From Leptospira fluminis (GTDB lineage Bacteria > Spirochaetota > Leptospiria > Leptospirales > Leptospiraceae), in the NCBI RefSeq assembly GCF_004771275.1, contig NZ_RQEV01000018.1, positions 96,440 through 160,439 on the forward strand: 64,000 nucleotides of DNA, read 5' to 3'. The notes beneath the pieces were generated by a model, which saw only the letters and a list, made by a program, of their open reading frames with translations, made no database searches and was not told the DNA's origin. Position numbers and translations under genes: made by a program. Positions 55,894-64,000 of the stretch are shown here, in pieces (within the stretch, counting starts at the first letter, position 1; every line of letters begins with the position of its first letter).

Positions 55894-56955
55894 ATGCAAA
55901 AACTCCTAGAGAAGCTATCCTCCTTTCCTAAGGGGGAATTTCGTTCCGTATACAAACTATCCCTCCCGGAGATCGCGGATTCGGGTCTGCTTGAGGCCGT
56001 ATCTAAAGGGGGCTTCCGGGAATTTCACAAAAAGCTAATTCTTCTTCCCGCCTTTCCTCATGGAATCGGCGTGGGCGTCGGGATCATGGCTCAAACGAAC
56101 GTCGCGGGGAGGATTCTTCGCTTTGCCAGCGGCGAGGAGCCAGGGAGAAAATCTTCCTCGGAAACGAGAGAGCTTGCCTCCCGTTTATTGCAACGAATTT
56201 CCGGCGGTTTGGGAATCGTAGGCTTGGGAGTCAGCGAACCCGGTTGGCTTGGAAAGATCAGCAATTTAAAATCCTCTTCCAGAAGATTGGAGGACGGCTC
56301 CTTCGAATTGGATTTTTTCAAAGGTTTCGTTACCAATGGAGCGGATTCGGAAGGATTTTTAGTAGTCGCAAAAGGCCAAGAGGTTCCGTGCGGGGTCTTT
56401 TTCGTTCCTTCGAACCAACCCGGTCTAGTAGTGGAGGAATTCCATTTGGACTTTGCGCAAGAGGCGACCCATTGTAAGATCAAGGGAGAAAAGATTCGTG
56501 TCCCTGCGCATTATCTACTGTTCGAGGATTATTCCAAAATCGGACCGGATGTGCATCTCTCCGAAATGCTTTCCGCAGCAGTTCTTTTTTGCGGAGCGGT
56601 TCGTAAGATCGTAAGCGATTTGGGAGCTCGTTCCGACGCGAAGGAAAGTTCTTACGTTTTGGGGAGACTTTGGGATCTGAGCGGGCTTTTATTCTCGAAA
56701 TGTCTGGAAATTTCCGCTAGAAAAGATGAGGATCCTCTTTTTAGAATCGAGGAAATCCATCCCTACGGTTATGAAACCGTGCTGGAGCTTTGCGGTTCCC
56801 TCTTAGATTCCCTGGACTTCCTGGACCGTAAAAAGGAATACCCCGATTTCGAGTTATTCTTCTCGATCCACCCCGCTAGAAGTCCAGTGTATCTGAAGAA
56901 CCGGATCCGTCAAACCAGGGAGTGGAGAAAGTTCGGACGAATTTCCGATCAATGA
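55894..56955 (+). CDS. Acyl-CoA dehydrogenase-like protein, lacking the usual catalytic C-terminus
   Basis: A 353-residue protein resembling a shortened acyl-CoA dehydrogenase. Residues about 85-165 match the beta-barrel middle domain (GLGVSEPGWLGKISNL, GFVTNGADSEGFLVVAKG, GVFFVPSNQPGL). The helical C-terminal part lacks the conserved Arg-Asp-x5-Ile-x-Glu-Gly-Thr stretch and an evident catalytic Glu, and the N-terminal helical domain is short. It may be a degenerate or specialised flavoprotein. It follows uvrA closely and its 3' end overlaps the convergent cation exporter gene by 7 bases. Family assignment is moderate. Confidence 0.6.
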   Translation: MQKLLEKLSSFPKGEFRSVYKLSLPEIADSGLLEAVSKGGFREFHKKLILLPAFPHGIGVGVGIMAQTNVAGRILRFASGEEPGRKSSSETRELASRLLQRISGGLGIVGLGVSEPGWLGKISNLKSSSRRLEDGSFELDFFKGFVTNGADSEGFLVVAKGQEVPCGVFFVPSNQPGLVVEEFHLDFAQEATHCKIKGEKIRVPAHYLLFEDYSKIGPDVHLSEMLSAAVLFCGAVRKIVSDLGARSDAKESSYVLGRLWDLSGLLFSKCLEISARKDEDPLFRIEEIHPYGYETVLELCGSLLDSLDFLDRKKEYPDFELFFSIHPARSPVYLKNRIRQTREWRKFGRISDQ

Positions 56956-57983
56956 TGATGGTCCGGATGATCGTGGTTGTGGTGGCTGTGGCCCCATTCT
57001 TCCGGCTTCATTTCCTGTAGGGTCTTAACTAGAATCCCGTCCAGCTTTTCCGTTAGTTTGGGCTCTTCGAGTTGGAGATAGATCTGCTCGAATTTCCATT
57101 CCTCTCGAAGCATGCTATACGCCTCTTCTACGATCTTTTTGGGATCGGAGCCAGGATCGATCCCGAGACGGAAGGCGCAGGCTTGGATTCCCTTGGTTAG
57201 ACTCCAGCTATGGAAAGTCAGGATGCTTTTGACTCCGGAAACCGATAGAACATCGCGTCGGAGGTGGTCCCATTCTTCGGGATTCGGAGACGCCTCCAAA
57301 AGAATAAGTAAACTTTCTTTGAAGATGGATCCTGCGGATTTGATGATGAGTATCGAGAGAAGGATACTGATGACCGGATCTATCCAATTCCAGTGCGTGT
57401 AGCGGATCAGTACCGCTCCGAGGAGTACGGCGACTGTGGCGAGCAAGTCGCTTAATACGTGGAGATAAGCGGATCTGAGATTAATATTGTCTCCCGCGAC
57501 CCTTTTTAGGATTCCGACGGAGAGTAGATTGAACAGAATCGTGCCCAGACTAAAGGCGAACATCAGGTCCGGAGAGACGACCGTACCGGTATGTAGGCGG
57601 TCCCAGGCTTCGAATAGGATGAATGCGGAGATTCCGAAGATCAAAATGGAGTTTAGAAATGCCGTGATCACTTCCACCCGGAAATATCCGAAATTCATGG
57701 TTCGATTCGGTTTGCGATCGGCGAGCAGAACGGCGCTTAAACTCAGAAGGAACGCAAAGGAGTCCGAGACCACATGACCCGCATCCGCAAGGAGCGCTAG
57801 ACTCTTGCTCGCGGAAGAGCCCCAGATTTCCCAAAAGAAGATTCCCAAGGACAAAAGAAGTGCGAGAAGTAAAGAGCCTACCGTTCCTTTTCGTTTGGGA
57901 CGGAGAATCGTCTGTTTCAGAAACGGATCGGTGGAGAAAGCGTTTTTCGAGAGATGATCTTTCGACGAGGACGATTTGGTCAT
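56949..57983 (-). CDS. Cation diffusion facilitator (zinc-type metal exporter)
   Basis: A 344-residue inner-membrane antiporter of the CDF/ZnT family. Six hydrophobic helices are seen. The transport site is suggested by LLADAGHVVSDSFAF (helix II) and LHVLSDLLATVAVLLGA (helix V), an HD-HD arrangement typical for zinc. The cytoplasmic C-terminal domain ends in a His-rich tail (HSHHNHDHPDHHH) that may bind metal. The longer frame from 58130 overlaps the OmpA-family gene; ATG at 57983 with GGAA upstream is preferred. It lies 13 bases downstream of that gene on the same strand. Confidence 0.92.
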   Translation of the reverse strand: MTKSSSSKDHLSKNAFSTDPFLKQTILRPKRKGTVGSLLLALLLSLGIFFWEIWGSSASKSLALLADAGHVVSDSFAFLLSLSAVLLADRKPNRTMNFGYFRVEVITAFLNSILIFGISAFILFEAWDRLHTGTVVSPDLMFAFSLGTILFNLLSVGILKRVAGDNINLRSAYLHVLSDLLATVAVLLGAVLIRYTHWNWIDPVISILLSILIIKSAGSIFKESLLILLEASPNPEEWDHLRRDVLSVSGVKSILTFHSWSLTKGIQACAFRLGIDPGSDPKKIVEEAYSMLREEWKFEQIYLQLEEPKLTEKLDGILVKTLQEMKPEEWGHSHHNHDHPDHHH

Positions 57984-57996
57984 TTCCGAACCGTTC

Positions 57997-59022
57997 TTAT
58001 TTACGCGGGACGACAACGATATCCACCCTACGGTTGAGCGCTTTGTTTTCGGGAGTATCGTTGGAAACGAGCGGTGCAAATTCTCCGTACCCTGCCGCAG
58101 AGAAATTCCGAGCGTCCAACTTTTTATCATCTAACAGGAAGCGAAGTACGGAAAGAGCCCGTTCCGTGGAAAGTTGCCAGTTATCCTGGAACTTCTTGGT
58201 CCGGATCGGCACATTGTCCGTATGTCCTTCCACCGTAATTATGTTTCCGGGGTAATTGGAAAGGATCTCCTTCACTTTGTCCAAGGCGGGAAGAATCTGT
58301 TTTTTTAAATCCGCCGATCCTGAATCAAAGGAGATTTGATCGTCCACGTTGATGATAAGACGTCCGGCAAATCTTTTGACTCGGATTTGTCCCTTCGAGA
58401 TTTCTCCTTTCAGTTTTTCCTCCAGCTCGTCCGCTTGCTTTTTCAGGCGATCGTTCTCGTTCTTTTGGTTCTCGGACAAATCCTTGAGTTTCGCGATTTC
58501 GTCGTTCAAAGAAGCGATCCTTGCTTCCAATGAGGCGATCTTGGTCTCGTAGTCCTTTTTGAGATCCTCGGTTTTTTTGATGCAATCCCTCTTTTCCTGC
58601 TCCAAAGAGGACTTCAATTCGGAGATCAGGTCCTGGTACTTTTTGGATTGCTTGGCGTTTTCATCCAGGAGTTCCTTCTCCTTGTTGCTGCTTTTGGCCT
58701 TGAGGACGGCTATCTGATTTTCCAGGTTTTTGATCTGCTCTGCGTGTTGGTTTTTGTCCGTTTCCCGGAAGGACTTTTCGTTCGCGAGCTGTTCCTCCAA
58801 ACTTTGGATCCGACCTTCCAGAGAGATTTTCTCCTTTTTGGAATTCTCGCTTTCGTTCCTGTAACGAGTCTTCAAGGAATCCAGTTCCAGCTCTAAGGCG
58901 ACCTTTTCATTATAGAGTTTGTTGTATTCCCAAGGATAATAAATGACGTCGGCTTTCACCGGGAGGATGGAGACGGGTAGGAGAATCCAGAGAAAGATCG
59001 ATTTTGCGCCGGAGATTTTCAT
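57997..59022 (-). CDS. OmpA-family protein with long coiled coil
   Basis: A 341-residue exported protein. A signal peptide (IFLWILLPVSILPVKA) is followed by about 170 residues of charged heptad-like sequence, a probable coiled coil, and a C-terminal OmpA/MotB peptidoglycan-binding domain (about residues 220-341). The latter shows ISFDSGSADLKKQ, VEGHTDNVPI, STERALSVLRFL and NRRVDIVVVP. The coiled coil probably spans part of the periplasm while the OmpA domain holds the wall. No beta-barrel or lipobox is seen. It is co-directional with the CDF gene and divergent from mgtE. Confidence 0.9.
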   Translation of the reverse strand: MKISGAKSIFLWILLPVSILPVKADVIYYPWEYNKLYNEKVALELELDSLKTRYRNESENSKKEKISLEGRIQSLEEQLANEKSFRETDKNQHAEQIKNLENQIAVLKAKSSNKEKELLDENAKQSKKYQDLISELKSSLEQEKRDCIKKTEDLKKDYETKIASLEARIASLNDEIAKLKDLSENQKNENDRLKKQADELEEKLKGEISKGQIRVKRFAGRLIINVDDQISFDSGSADLKKQILPALDKVKEILSNYPGNIITVEGHTDNVPIRTKKFQDNWQLSTERALSVLRFLLDDKKLDARNFSAAGYGEFAPLVSNDTPENKALNRRVDIVVVPRK

Positions 59023-59161
59023 ATTGTTTTCGATGGACCTGGTTCCATTCTAAGCGGGCAAACGCCCAGTCAAATGAAAAACTCTCGGAAGAAAAATCGG
59101 AAAGTCATTGATGACTGGAAATCTTTTCGGAATCTGTCGGGAGAGGGGAGGTTCGGTCCAG

Positions 59162-60553
59162 ATGGATGACAAACGCACTGCAAAGGATCCGGTTTCCGCA
59201 AAAGTCAACCTGCATTCCACGGACTGGCTGGAATCCCTCTCCGAAAGTATAGAATCCAAAGACAATTCCTACCTGCTCTCCTTTTTACAAGCAAACCACC
59301 CGGCGGATATCGCCGAGGTCCTGGAAAAATTGGACGAAGAGGAAGCGTTTTACGTTTTCCGACTTTGCGATTCCGAAATGCAATCCGCGATTCTCGTGGA
59401 ATTCGACGAGGAACTGCAGGCAGATTTCATCTCTCGTTTGAACGTGCATGAAATTTCCCCCATCGTGGAAAATCTAGAGACGGACGAATTTACGAATCTG
59501 ATCTCCGAGATCCCGAAGGAAAAGGCGGAAGAGATTCTGAACTCCTTGGATAGGGAGGATTCTTCCCAAATCCGGAAACAGTTGAATTTCAGGGAATACA
59601 CCGCCGGTCGTTTAATGACCACGGAATTCGCAGCCGCGTATGAGACCGATACCGTCCGCAAGGCAATCATCAAACTGAGAAAAGTCGCAAAGGAAACGGA
59701 CGATATCTATCTTCTCTATATAACGGACGAGGAAAATCACCTGAAAGGTTTCATCCGATTAAAGGATTTGTTTCTCGCTCCCCTAAACCAGAAAGTAGCG
59801 AAGCTAGTAAAGGAAGAAGTATTTTCGATCCATTACGACACGGATCAGGAAGAGGTAGCGCGGGTATTCCGGAAATACGACCTAGTCTCCGCTGCGGTTG
59901 TGGATGATTTGGACAGGATCATAGGAAGGATCACCGTCGACGACATTTTGGATATCGTTCAGGAGGAAGCTTCCGAGGATATCCTGCGGATGGGGGGAGT
60001 TTCCGAAGAGGAAAGATTGAATACTTCCATTTGGGATTCCATCCGCAGAAGGCTGATTTGGCTTGTGATCAATCTGGGAAACGCGGTGTTGGCCGCGTCC
60101 ACGGTTTCGCTTTTCGAAGATACGATCCAATCGTTCGTACTATTGGCGGCATTGATGCCGATCGTCGCGGGAATGGGGGGAAATGCGGGAACGCAAGCCA
60201 TCACGGTGGTAGTGCGTAATATCGCGACGGGAGATCTGAGTCCTAGAAATTGGGGTACGGGATTTCGAAAGGAATGTATCATAGGGGTGATCAACGGGAT
60301 CACGATCGGTGCGATCGCCGGCGCCGCAGTGTATCTGTATTCCGGAAAATTGGCCTTGTCCTTGGTCATCTTTTTTGCCATGCTGGCGAATCTCATTATG
60401 GCCGCTTTGTTAGGCGCTTCGATCCCCATGCTTCTTCGCGTATTGGGAATCGACCCTGCGATCGCATCTTCCATTTTCGTGACGACTACGACGGACATTT
60501 TCGGATTTTTCTGCTTCTTAGGATTGGCCACATTATTTTTGGGTTATCTATGA
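59162..60553 (+). CDS. mgtE: Magnesium transporter MgtE
   Basis: A 463-residue Mg2+ channel. The cytoplasmic N domain (about residues 30-130, HPADIAEVLEKLDEEEA repeats) is followed by two CBS domains (YLLYITDEENHLKGFIRLKDL; VVDDLDRIIGRITVDDI) with acidic residues for Mg2+ sensing. Five transmembrane helices follow, with the selectivity segment GMGGNAGTQ and a final DIFGFFCFLGLA. ATG at 59162 is chosen over 59108 because GGGAGG precedes it by about 10 bases. No Mg2+-sensing leader RNA was recognised in the 140-base gap upstream. Confidence 0.95.
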   Translation: MDDKRTAKDPVSAKVNLHSTDWLESLSESIESKDNSYLLSFLQANHPADIAEVLEKLDEEEAFYVFRLCDSEMQSAILVEFDEELQADFISRLNVHEISPIVENLETDEFTNLISEIPKEKAEEILNSLDREDSSQIRKQLNFREYTAGRLMTTEFAAAYETDTVRKAIIKLRKVAKETDDIYLLYITDEENHLKGFIRLKDLFLAPLNQKVAKLVKEEVFSIHYDTDQEEVARVFRKYDLVSAAVVDDLDRIIGRITVDDILDIVQEEASEDILRMGGVSEEERLNTSIWDSIRRRLIWLVINLGNAVLAASTVSLFEDTIQSFVLLAALMPIVAGMGGNAGTQAITVVVRNIATGDLSPRNWGTGFRKECIIGVINGITIGAIAGAAVYLYSGKLALSLVIFFAMLANLIMAALLGASIPMLLRVLGIDPAIASSIFVTTTTDIFGFFCFLGLATLFLGYL

Positions 60554-60602
60554 GCGCGTTCCTTCGTCTTTATTTAAATATAGAAATGGATTGGGATTTT
60601 TC

Positions 60603-61244
60603 ATGAGAGAAATAAACGGGAGGAGAGGAAAATCTCCTATTGCTGCTACATTCGTTTTTGCATCGGTCATTTTGCTTGCAGGTTGCGTTAGCGCTTCTAA
60701 ACCGACGGGTGAGGATCTCAAATCGCAACCGTTGCCGAATCCTGCAGGCGAACTTGAGACCGTACTGGACGAGGAGGGGAACGAAGTAAAAATCACCACG
60801 AACGATCCCGCTTCCTTTCAAACGCTTTCCAAGGATTCGAGTGAATACTTTCGGGTCTATATCACGAGCGATCATTATAAGCTGCGCCAAATCCGCGGAG
60901 CGAAATTCATTCATAGAAAGGTCGATAAGGGCGGGGATGCACTCATCAGCGAGGAACTTGCCAAGTACAATCGGATTAATTTTACCGATGACGGGATCAT
61001 TCTGGTGATCCTGAACGGTAACACCGGTGCAGTGGAAACGATCCGATTCAACACCAGAGTACCTAGAATCAACGACTTGGCGAAGGTGATCCAAAACGAC
61101 GTGACTCGTTGGGCCATGGAACATTCCGAAGAAAAACCGGTGGTTACCAAATACCAAATCCACTACACGATCCGACTGGAAAATCGGAGTGGGACAACGA
61201 GAGATAAGGTGAAAGAAGACTTAAAGAGGGAAGTTCGAAAATAA
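60603..61244 (+). CDS. Predicted lipoprotein of unknown function
   Basis: A 213-residue protein with a basic N-terminus and a good lipobox (VILLAGC, Cys at about residue 28). The mature domain is alpha/beta with no recognised motif. The segment from about residue 75 (SSEYFRVYITSDHYKLRQIRG) to the end is well folded-looking and ends with a basic helix. ATG at 60603 is preferred over TTG at 60591. It lies 49 bases after mgtE and may be co-transcribed. Directly after its stop the same frame continues into a transposase-like remnant, marking a junction in composition. Confidence 0.7.
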   Translation: MREINGRRGKSPIAATFVFASVILLAGCVSASKPTGEDLKSQPLPNPAGELETVLDEEGNEVKITTNDPASFQTLSKDSSEYFRVYITSDHYKLRQIRGAKFIHRKVDKGGDALISEELAKYNRINFTDDGIILVILNGNTGAVETIRFNTRVPRINDLAKVIQNDVTRWAMEHSEEKPVVTKYQIHYTIRLENRSGTTRDKVKEDLKREVRK

Positions 61245-61250
61245 GGATTT

Positions 61251-61868
61251 CCCCAGTACAATCCTAACAAAGGAGAAGCGGCGGAGAACGAAAAGGCCGA
61301 GAGCCTTCCACTAAAAACGGAATACTATCATAAGATCACTGAATTCTTCTTAGATACCTTCTACCCAAAGTTCTGCCCGAGCTGTAAGATCCAATTAACG
61401 AAGAAAATCGCAACGAGAGACTACCTCATCCGCTGCGAAGAATGCCACTACCTCACATCAAGACTCTCATACACTCCCCTCCACCATTTTAAACTGCCTC
61501 TGTGGGTATTCGGATACGTGCTGGAAGAAGCATACCTCCAAAGCCCGAAAGTTCTCACTGCCTCCGCGATTCAGAAGAAAACGGGAATCTCTTACAAAAC
61601 GGCGCTACTTCTAAAACGCAGAATCCAAATCTTCGCGAGTGAACAGAAAGAGAACGTAAGAGACATGCTGTATTCAAAATTGCAGACGGAGAGTGAATTA
61701 GAATTTTTGAGAGAAAACCGGCGCATTGAATTTCCAAAACGATCTTTACCCCTGCAAAAGGTTCCAAACGGGAAGGGAGTTTATCTCTTCTTCGAGGGAC
61801 TTAGGGGAAAACAGGCAACTTGTAGAAGAAGGAGAAAGTTTAAAAGTCGAATAGGTCTTTGGGTTTGA
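61251..61868 (+). pseudogene. Transposase-like zinc-ribbon/HTH remnant without start codon
   Basis: The frame is open from the lipoprotein stop at 61244 to 61868 but has no ATG, GTG or TTG before GTG at 61518. The translated upstream part encodes a zinc ribbon (FCPSCK then RCEECHYL, two C-x2-C pairs). It is followed by TASAIQKKTGISYKTALLLKRRIQIF, a helix-turn-helix typical of the N-terminal region of IS1595-like or related transposases. No DDE catalytic domain follows. I read it as a decayed or truncated insertion-sequence gene; a stand-alone regulator is the alternative. Codon use is more A-rich than the genes before it. Its end overlaps the XRE gene by 29 bases. No terminal inverted repeats were found. 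Confidence 0.55.
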
Positions 61869-62070
61869 CGCCGAGGCGAAGTGCTATGTGGATCAGAGAA
61901 TGTATCGTTGCGTTCGAGATTCCTCTTTCGATATCTGTAAACGTCTTGTACGGAATTCCGTAAGCTCCGTCTTCCATATCTTCCTGAGTTAACCCTTTCT
62001 CAGTGCGGAGTTCTTTAATTCTAAGCCCTAATTTTTTCCTGAACGACTTTTTATAAGTCTCGATATCCAC
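61840..62070 (-). CDS. XRE-family HTH transcriptional regulator
   Basis: A 76-residue protein made almost wholly of one HTH_3/Cro-CI domain: [30 protein letters not shown] contains helices 1-3 and [27 protein letters not shown] helices 4-5. Such minimal repressors are common in accessory regions, plasmids and phages. A perfect 18-bp palindrome lies 33 bases upstream of its start and is a natural operator candidate for autoregulation and for the divergent lipoprotein gene at 62225. Confidence 0.85.
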   Translation of the reverse strand: MDIETYKKSFRKKLGLRIKELRTEKGLTQEDMEDGAYGIPYKTFTDIERGISNATIHSLIHIALRLGVKPKDLFDF

Positions 62071-62103
62071 CGAGAAAACTTAATAAGGACTTTACAAAAA
62101 ATA

Positions 62104-62121
62104 CAGATGGTATACCATCTG
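62104..62121. promoter_or_regulatory. Perfect 18-bp palindrome, probable repressor operator
   Basis: CAGATGGTATACCATCTG is fully self-complementary. It lies between the divergent XRE repressor gene and the lipoprotein gene at 62225, in an AT-rich stretch suited to promoters. Size and symmetry fit a dimeric HTH repressor. Confidence 0.6.
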
Positions 62122-62224
62122 CGTCGGGTTTATTTACCGTTTCCCGCTTCTATTTCGAATTTTCTTCGAATTTGACAAGGCCGAAGGCGTATTTTGACCC
62201 CTAAAATCAAATTTGGAGTAAGGA

Positions 62225-62956
62225 ATGAAATCAAAGGGAGTTGGCTATCTATTCCAGTTCGTTGGAATCTTCGGAGTTCTATCTTTCTTTGGCAACTGCA
62301 CGAATTTTCCGTTACGAGTAAGGAATACTCTTATGGAAAACGGGAATTCCATAGAAGCCTGCCTTGATTATCTATCAGGAAAGAAAACTTTCTTGAATAC
62401 GGTGTTAGCATCCTTGTCGGTCGAGGATCAAAATTTAATCCAAAAAGGAGGACAGAAAATAAAGGTCTCTGTGCCTACCTTTTCGTTTAACCAGTATTAT
62501 GGTCTGGGAAGAATCGCCTACGAGTTTCCGGAAGAAAAAGAACTGAGTGTATCCGAGATTTTAGAATGGAAATGCGCAGAGCATCTACGTTCACAATCAG
62601 AGGGAATTTTTCAAGATGCAGAATACATGTTCATAATGAATCCGAATAATATCCCTGTGATCTACAAAAGAGTAAAAGAGGCGACGGATTTATACACAAA
62701 AGTAGGTGCTTTAGTGCTTCCAAAATCTGATTTCGTTCGGAGAAATTTGTATCTTCCAATGATTTTCGGAATGAGTCGGGCCAACAGGAGTTATATCTTT
62801 GCATGTGACTTTTTGGAAGCAGCCGATAAGGTTGCACTTCCGGCATCGCTTAAGACTGTAGATGCGAATCTAAAAGCAGCGTTTCTGTCCAGTTCCTATA
62901 TGATCGGAGATATACAGAGAAGGTCGCTTTGCAAAGCCCAGTATAAGTATAATTAA
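62225..62956 (+). CDS. Predicted lipoprotein of unknown function
   Basis: A 243-residue protein with signal sequence and probable lipobox (VLSFFGNC, Cys 25). The mature sequence shows no domain I recognise; it contains several Cys (SIEACLDYL, WKCAEH, FACDFLEA, RRSLCKAQY) that could form disulfides outside the inner membrane. ATG at 62225 follows GGAGTAAGGA. Codon use is AT-richer than the core genes, in line with an accessory segment. It is 28 bases upstream of the nuclease gene, so they are probably co-expressed, perhaps under the palindrome-bound repressor. Confidence 0.7.
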   Translation: MKSKGVGYLFQFVGIFGVLSFFGNCTNFPLRVRNTLMENGNSIEACLDYLSGKKTFLNTVLASLSVEDQNLIQKGGQKIKVSVPTFSFNQYYGLGRIAYEFPEEKELSVSEILEWKCAEHLRSQSEGIFQDAEYMFIMNPNNIPVIYKRVKEATDLYTKVGALVLPKSDFVRRNLYLPMIFGMSRANRSYIFACDFLEAADKVALPASLKTVDANLKAAFLSSSYMIGDIQRRSLCKAQYKYN

Positions 62957-62984
62957 ACTTTAAGGATTGTAAAGGGAATCGAGT

Positions 62985-63803
62985 GTGGGAAGCGTCTATT
63001 TCGTTCTTTTTGCTTTTATCCTTCTTTTCCATTGCCACCGGACGGATCTGAAAGGGGATCTTGTCCGGAATGCGGTCCTCAGATCGGAAACCCTCGCAGA
63101 AGATACAAACTGTCCGTGGGGCCTACCGATTCATACAATGACGATTGCAGGAATCGAGGAAAAAGTTATCCAAAGAGAAGGATACACTTTGCAACATAGC
63201 TCGTTATATAAGTCAGCTCTGTGGGTTTGCGAAGAGATCCGATCGGAAGAATTAACCGGTCCTACAAAGAGAAAGAATCGATTTTTACCTGACCCTGAAT
63301 TGGAAAAGGGAAAGCGGGCAGAGAATTCGGATTATACAAATTCCGGATACGATCGAGGGCATTTAGCGGCGGCGGACAATTATAAATCCAGCCAAAGGCT
63401 AAACGACGAAACGTTCTATCTATCCAACATAGCCCCTCAGATTCATTCCTTCAATGCTGGAATCTGGAAAAGGTTAGAAGACGGGTCTAGAAACTGGGCG
63501 CGCAAATACGGATCTGTCTATGTAATTACAGGAAGCCTCTTTCAAGATGAACGGACTATCGGAGAGAATGAAGTTCGCGTCCCGACTCACTTTTTTAAGA
63601 TCGTAATCCTTAAAAAGGGCGAAGATGAAATAGAAGGAGGAGTGTTCACCTTCCCTCATCAAAAGGCAGCACCCGGAACCAAATTGAAAGGAGCACTATA
63701 TCCTCTATCTTGGGTGGAAGAAAGATCGAATCTTCGTTTCTTTCCTGCAAGAGGAAACTCAGATACGGAAATATTGCCTTTGCCTGATCTGTACGAAGAG
63801 TGA
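62985..63803 (+). CDS. DNA/RNA non-specific endonuclease (EndoG-like), exported
   Basis: A 272-residue member of the beta-beta-alpha metal (NUC1/EndoG) nuclease family. YDRGHLAAADNY carries the catalytic His of the D-R-G-H motif, and LSNIAPQIHSFNAGIWKRLE holds the metal-binding Asn and following acidic helix. A short hydrophobic N-terminus (VYFVLFAFILLFHC) indicates export, with Cys 17 as a possible but atypical lipidation site. The GTG start at 62985 has AAGGGA upstream. It could degrade extracellular DNA or act as a toxin; no immunity gene is evident, although the small upstream lipoprotein has not been excluded. Confidence 0.9.
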   Translation: MGSVYFVLFAFILLFHCHRTDLKGDLVRNAVLRSETLAEDTNCPWGLPIHTMTIAGIEEKVIQREGYTLQHSSLYKSALWVCEEIRSEELTGPTKRKNRFLPDPELEKGKRAENSDYTNSGYDRGHLAAADNYKSSQRLNDETFYLSNIAPQIHSFNAGIWKRLEDGSRNWARKYGSVYVITGSLFQDERTIGENEVRVPTHFFKIVILKKGEDEIEGGVFTFPHQKAAPGTKLKGALYPLSWVEERSNLRFFPARGNSDTEILPLPDLYEE

Positions 63804-63814
63804 AGCTTTTTAGA

Positions 63815-63830
63815 AAATCGGCTTCGATTT
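63815..63830 (+). terminator. Weak hairpin after the nuclease gene
   Basis: AAATCG-GCTT-CGATTT forms a 6-bp stem 11 bases past the nuclease stop, followed by a mixed C/T stretch. The remaining sequence to the window end (63831-64000) shows no convincing gene; a short minus-strand frame there mirrors the nuclease gene. Confidence 0.3.
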
Positions 63831-64000
63831 CTTCTCGATTCAAATTCTCAGAAATTCGAATGTCGAATCCGATAGTAAAAAGACGAATTTCGGGCGTTCC
63901 TAAGTTGCCTGTTCTTTAATGGATTTCCAGAAATCGGTAATGGGACTTATCTAGTAGTCCCAAAGGGCGAAAATTTCTCGCCTGATCTTGATGCCTGTTT

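Noticed and set aside
57984..58130. N-terminal extension of the CDF exporter
   Set aside because: It lies antisense-free but inside the OmpA-family coding end on the same strand in another frame, and ATG 57983 has a ribosome binding site.
62172..62207. TTGACA upstream of the lipoprotein gene as a promoter
   Set aside because: The -35 match is good but no acceptable -10 lies at 15-19 base spacing.
63646..63843. 65-codon minus-strand frame opposite the nuclease end
   Set aside because: Mirrors the nuclease coding sequence and lacks a ribosome binding site.

Overview
The window reads as a chromosomal segment of a Leptospira-like spirochaete. Genes are packed tightly on both strands with many ATGA or few-base overlaps and frequent TTG starts. 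There are several lipoproteins with the relaxed spirochaetal lipobox. The region upstream of recA carries the TTTG-N5-CAAA SOS box described for Leptospira. Base composition is roughly balanced for most of the window and visibly more AT-rich after about 61.25 kb. I could not run a search, so the genus is an inference and I name no species.

Layout. 1-6.8 kb: a PLP aminotransferase cut by the window edge, an unknown minus-strand gene, then a plus-strand run of a LOG-family protein, ribosomal protein L28, endonuclease III, an acyl-CoA thioesterase, a GGQ release-factor-like protein and UvrC. 6.8-12.2 kb: a coupled three-gene operon of a lamin-tail-domain surface protein, a predicted outer-membrane barrel and a phospholipase D-fold lipoprotein. 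This is the least conventional unit here, and its first ribosome binding site and start codon lie inside a long hairpin. 12.2-16.6 kb: an envelope glycan group (O-antigen ligase-like protein, two glycosyltransferases, a DUF4254 protein). 16.8-24.5 kb: a cyclic-nucleotide-binding patatin phospholipase, an operon of argC, an acyl-CoA ligase and a nucleoside phosphorylase-like protein, then recA with a clear terminator and an SOS box. 24.5-28.2 kb: a small unknown gene, a HIT protein with an apparently non-canonical start, and the TldD/PmbA protease pair. 28.3-36.2 kb: a bacterial alpha-2-macroglobulin with its usual partner, penicillin-binding protein 1C. 36.2-43.3 kb: a MoxR ATPase/VWA pair, a YceI plus cytochrome b561-like pair, and a SprT-like, UvrD-like, SlyD cluster. 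43.6-51.2 kb: 2,4-dienoyl-CoA reductase, 2-isopropylmalate synthase, a VOC-like protein, a queuosine precursor transporter, a GH18 protein and a Sua5-type tRNA-modifying enzyme. 51.2-61.2 kb: SppA and UvrA (divergent), an acyl-CoA-dehydrogenase-like protein, a CDF metal exporter, an OmpA-family protein, the MgtE magnesium channel and a lipoprotein. 61.2-64 kb: an accessory stretch with a transposase-like remnant, a small XRE repressor beside a perfect 18-bp palindrome, a lipoprotein, and a surface or secreted DNA/RNA nuclease.

Three genome-maintenance genes (recA, uvrA, uvrC) plus nth and a UvrD-like helicase lie here but in separate transcription units. No rRNA, tRNA, CRISPR array or intact insertion sequence was seen. 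No gene-free gap exceeds about 300 bases; the longest (43348-43607 and 23377-23609) hold only regulatory candidates.
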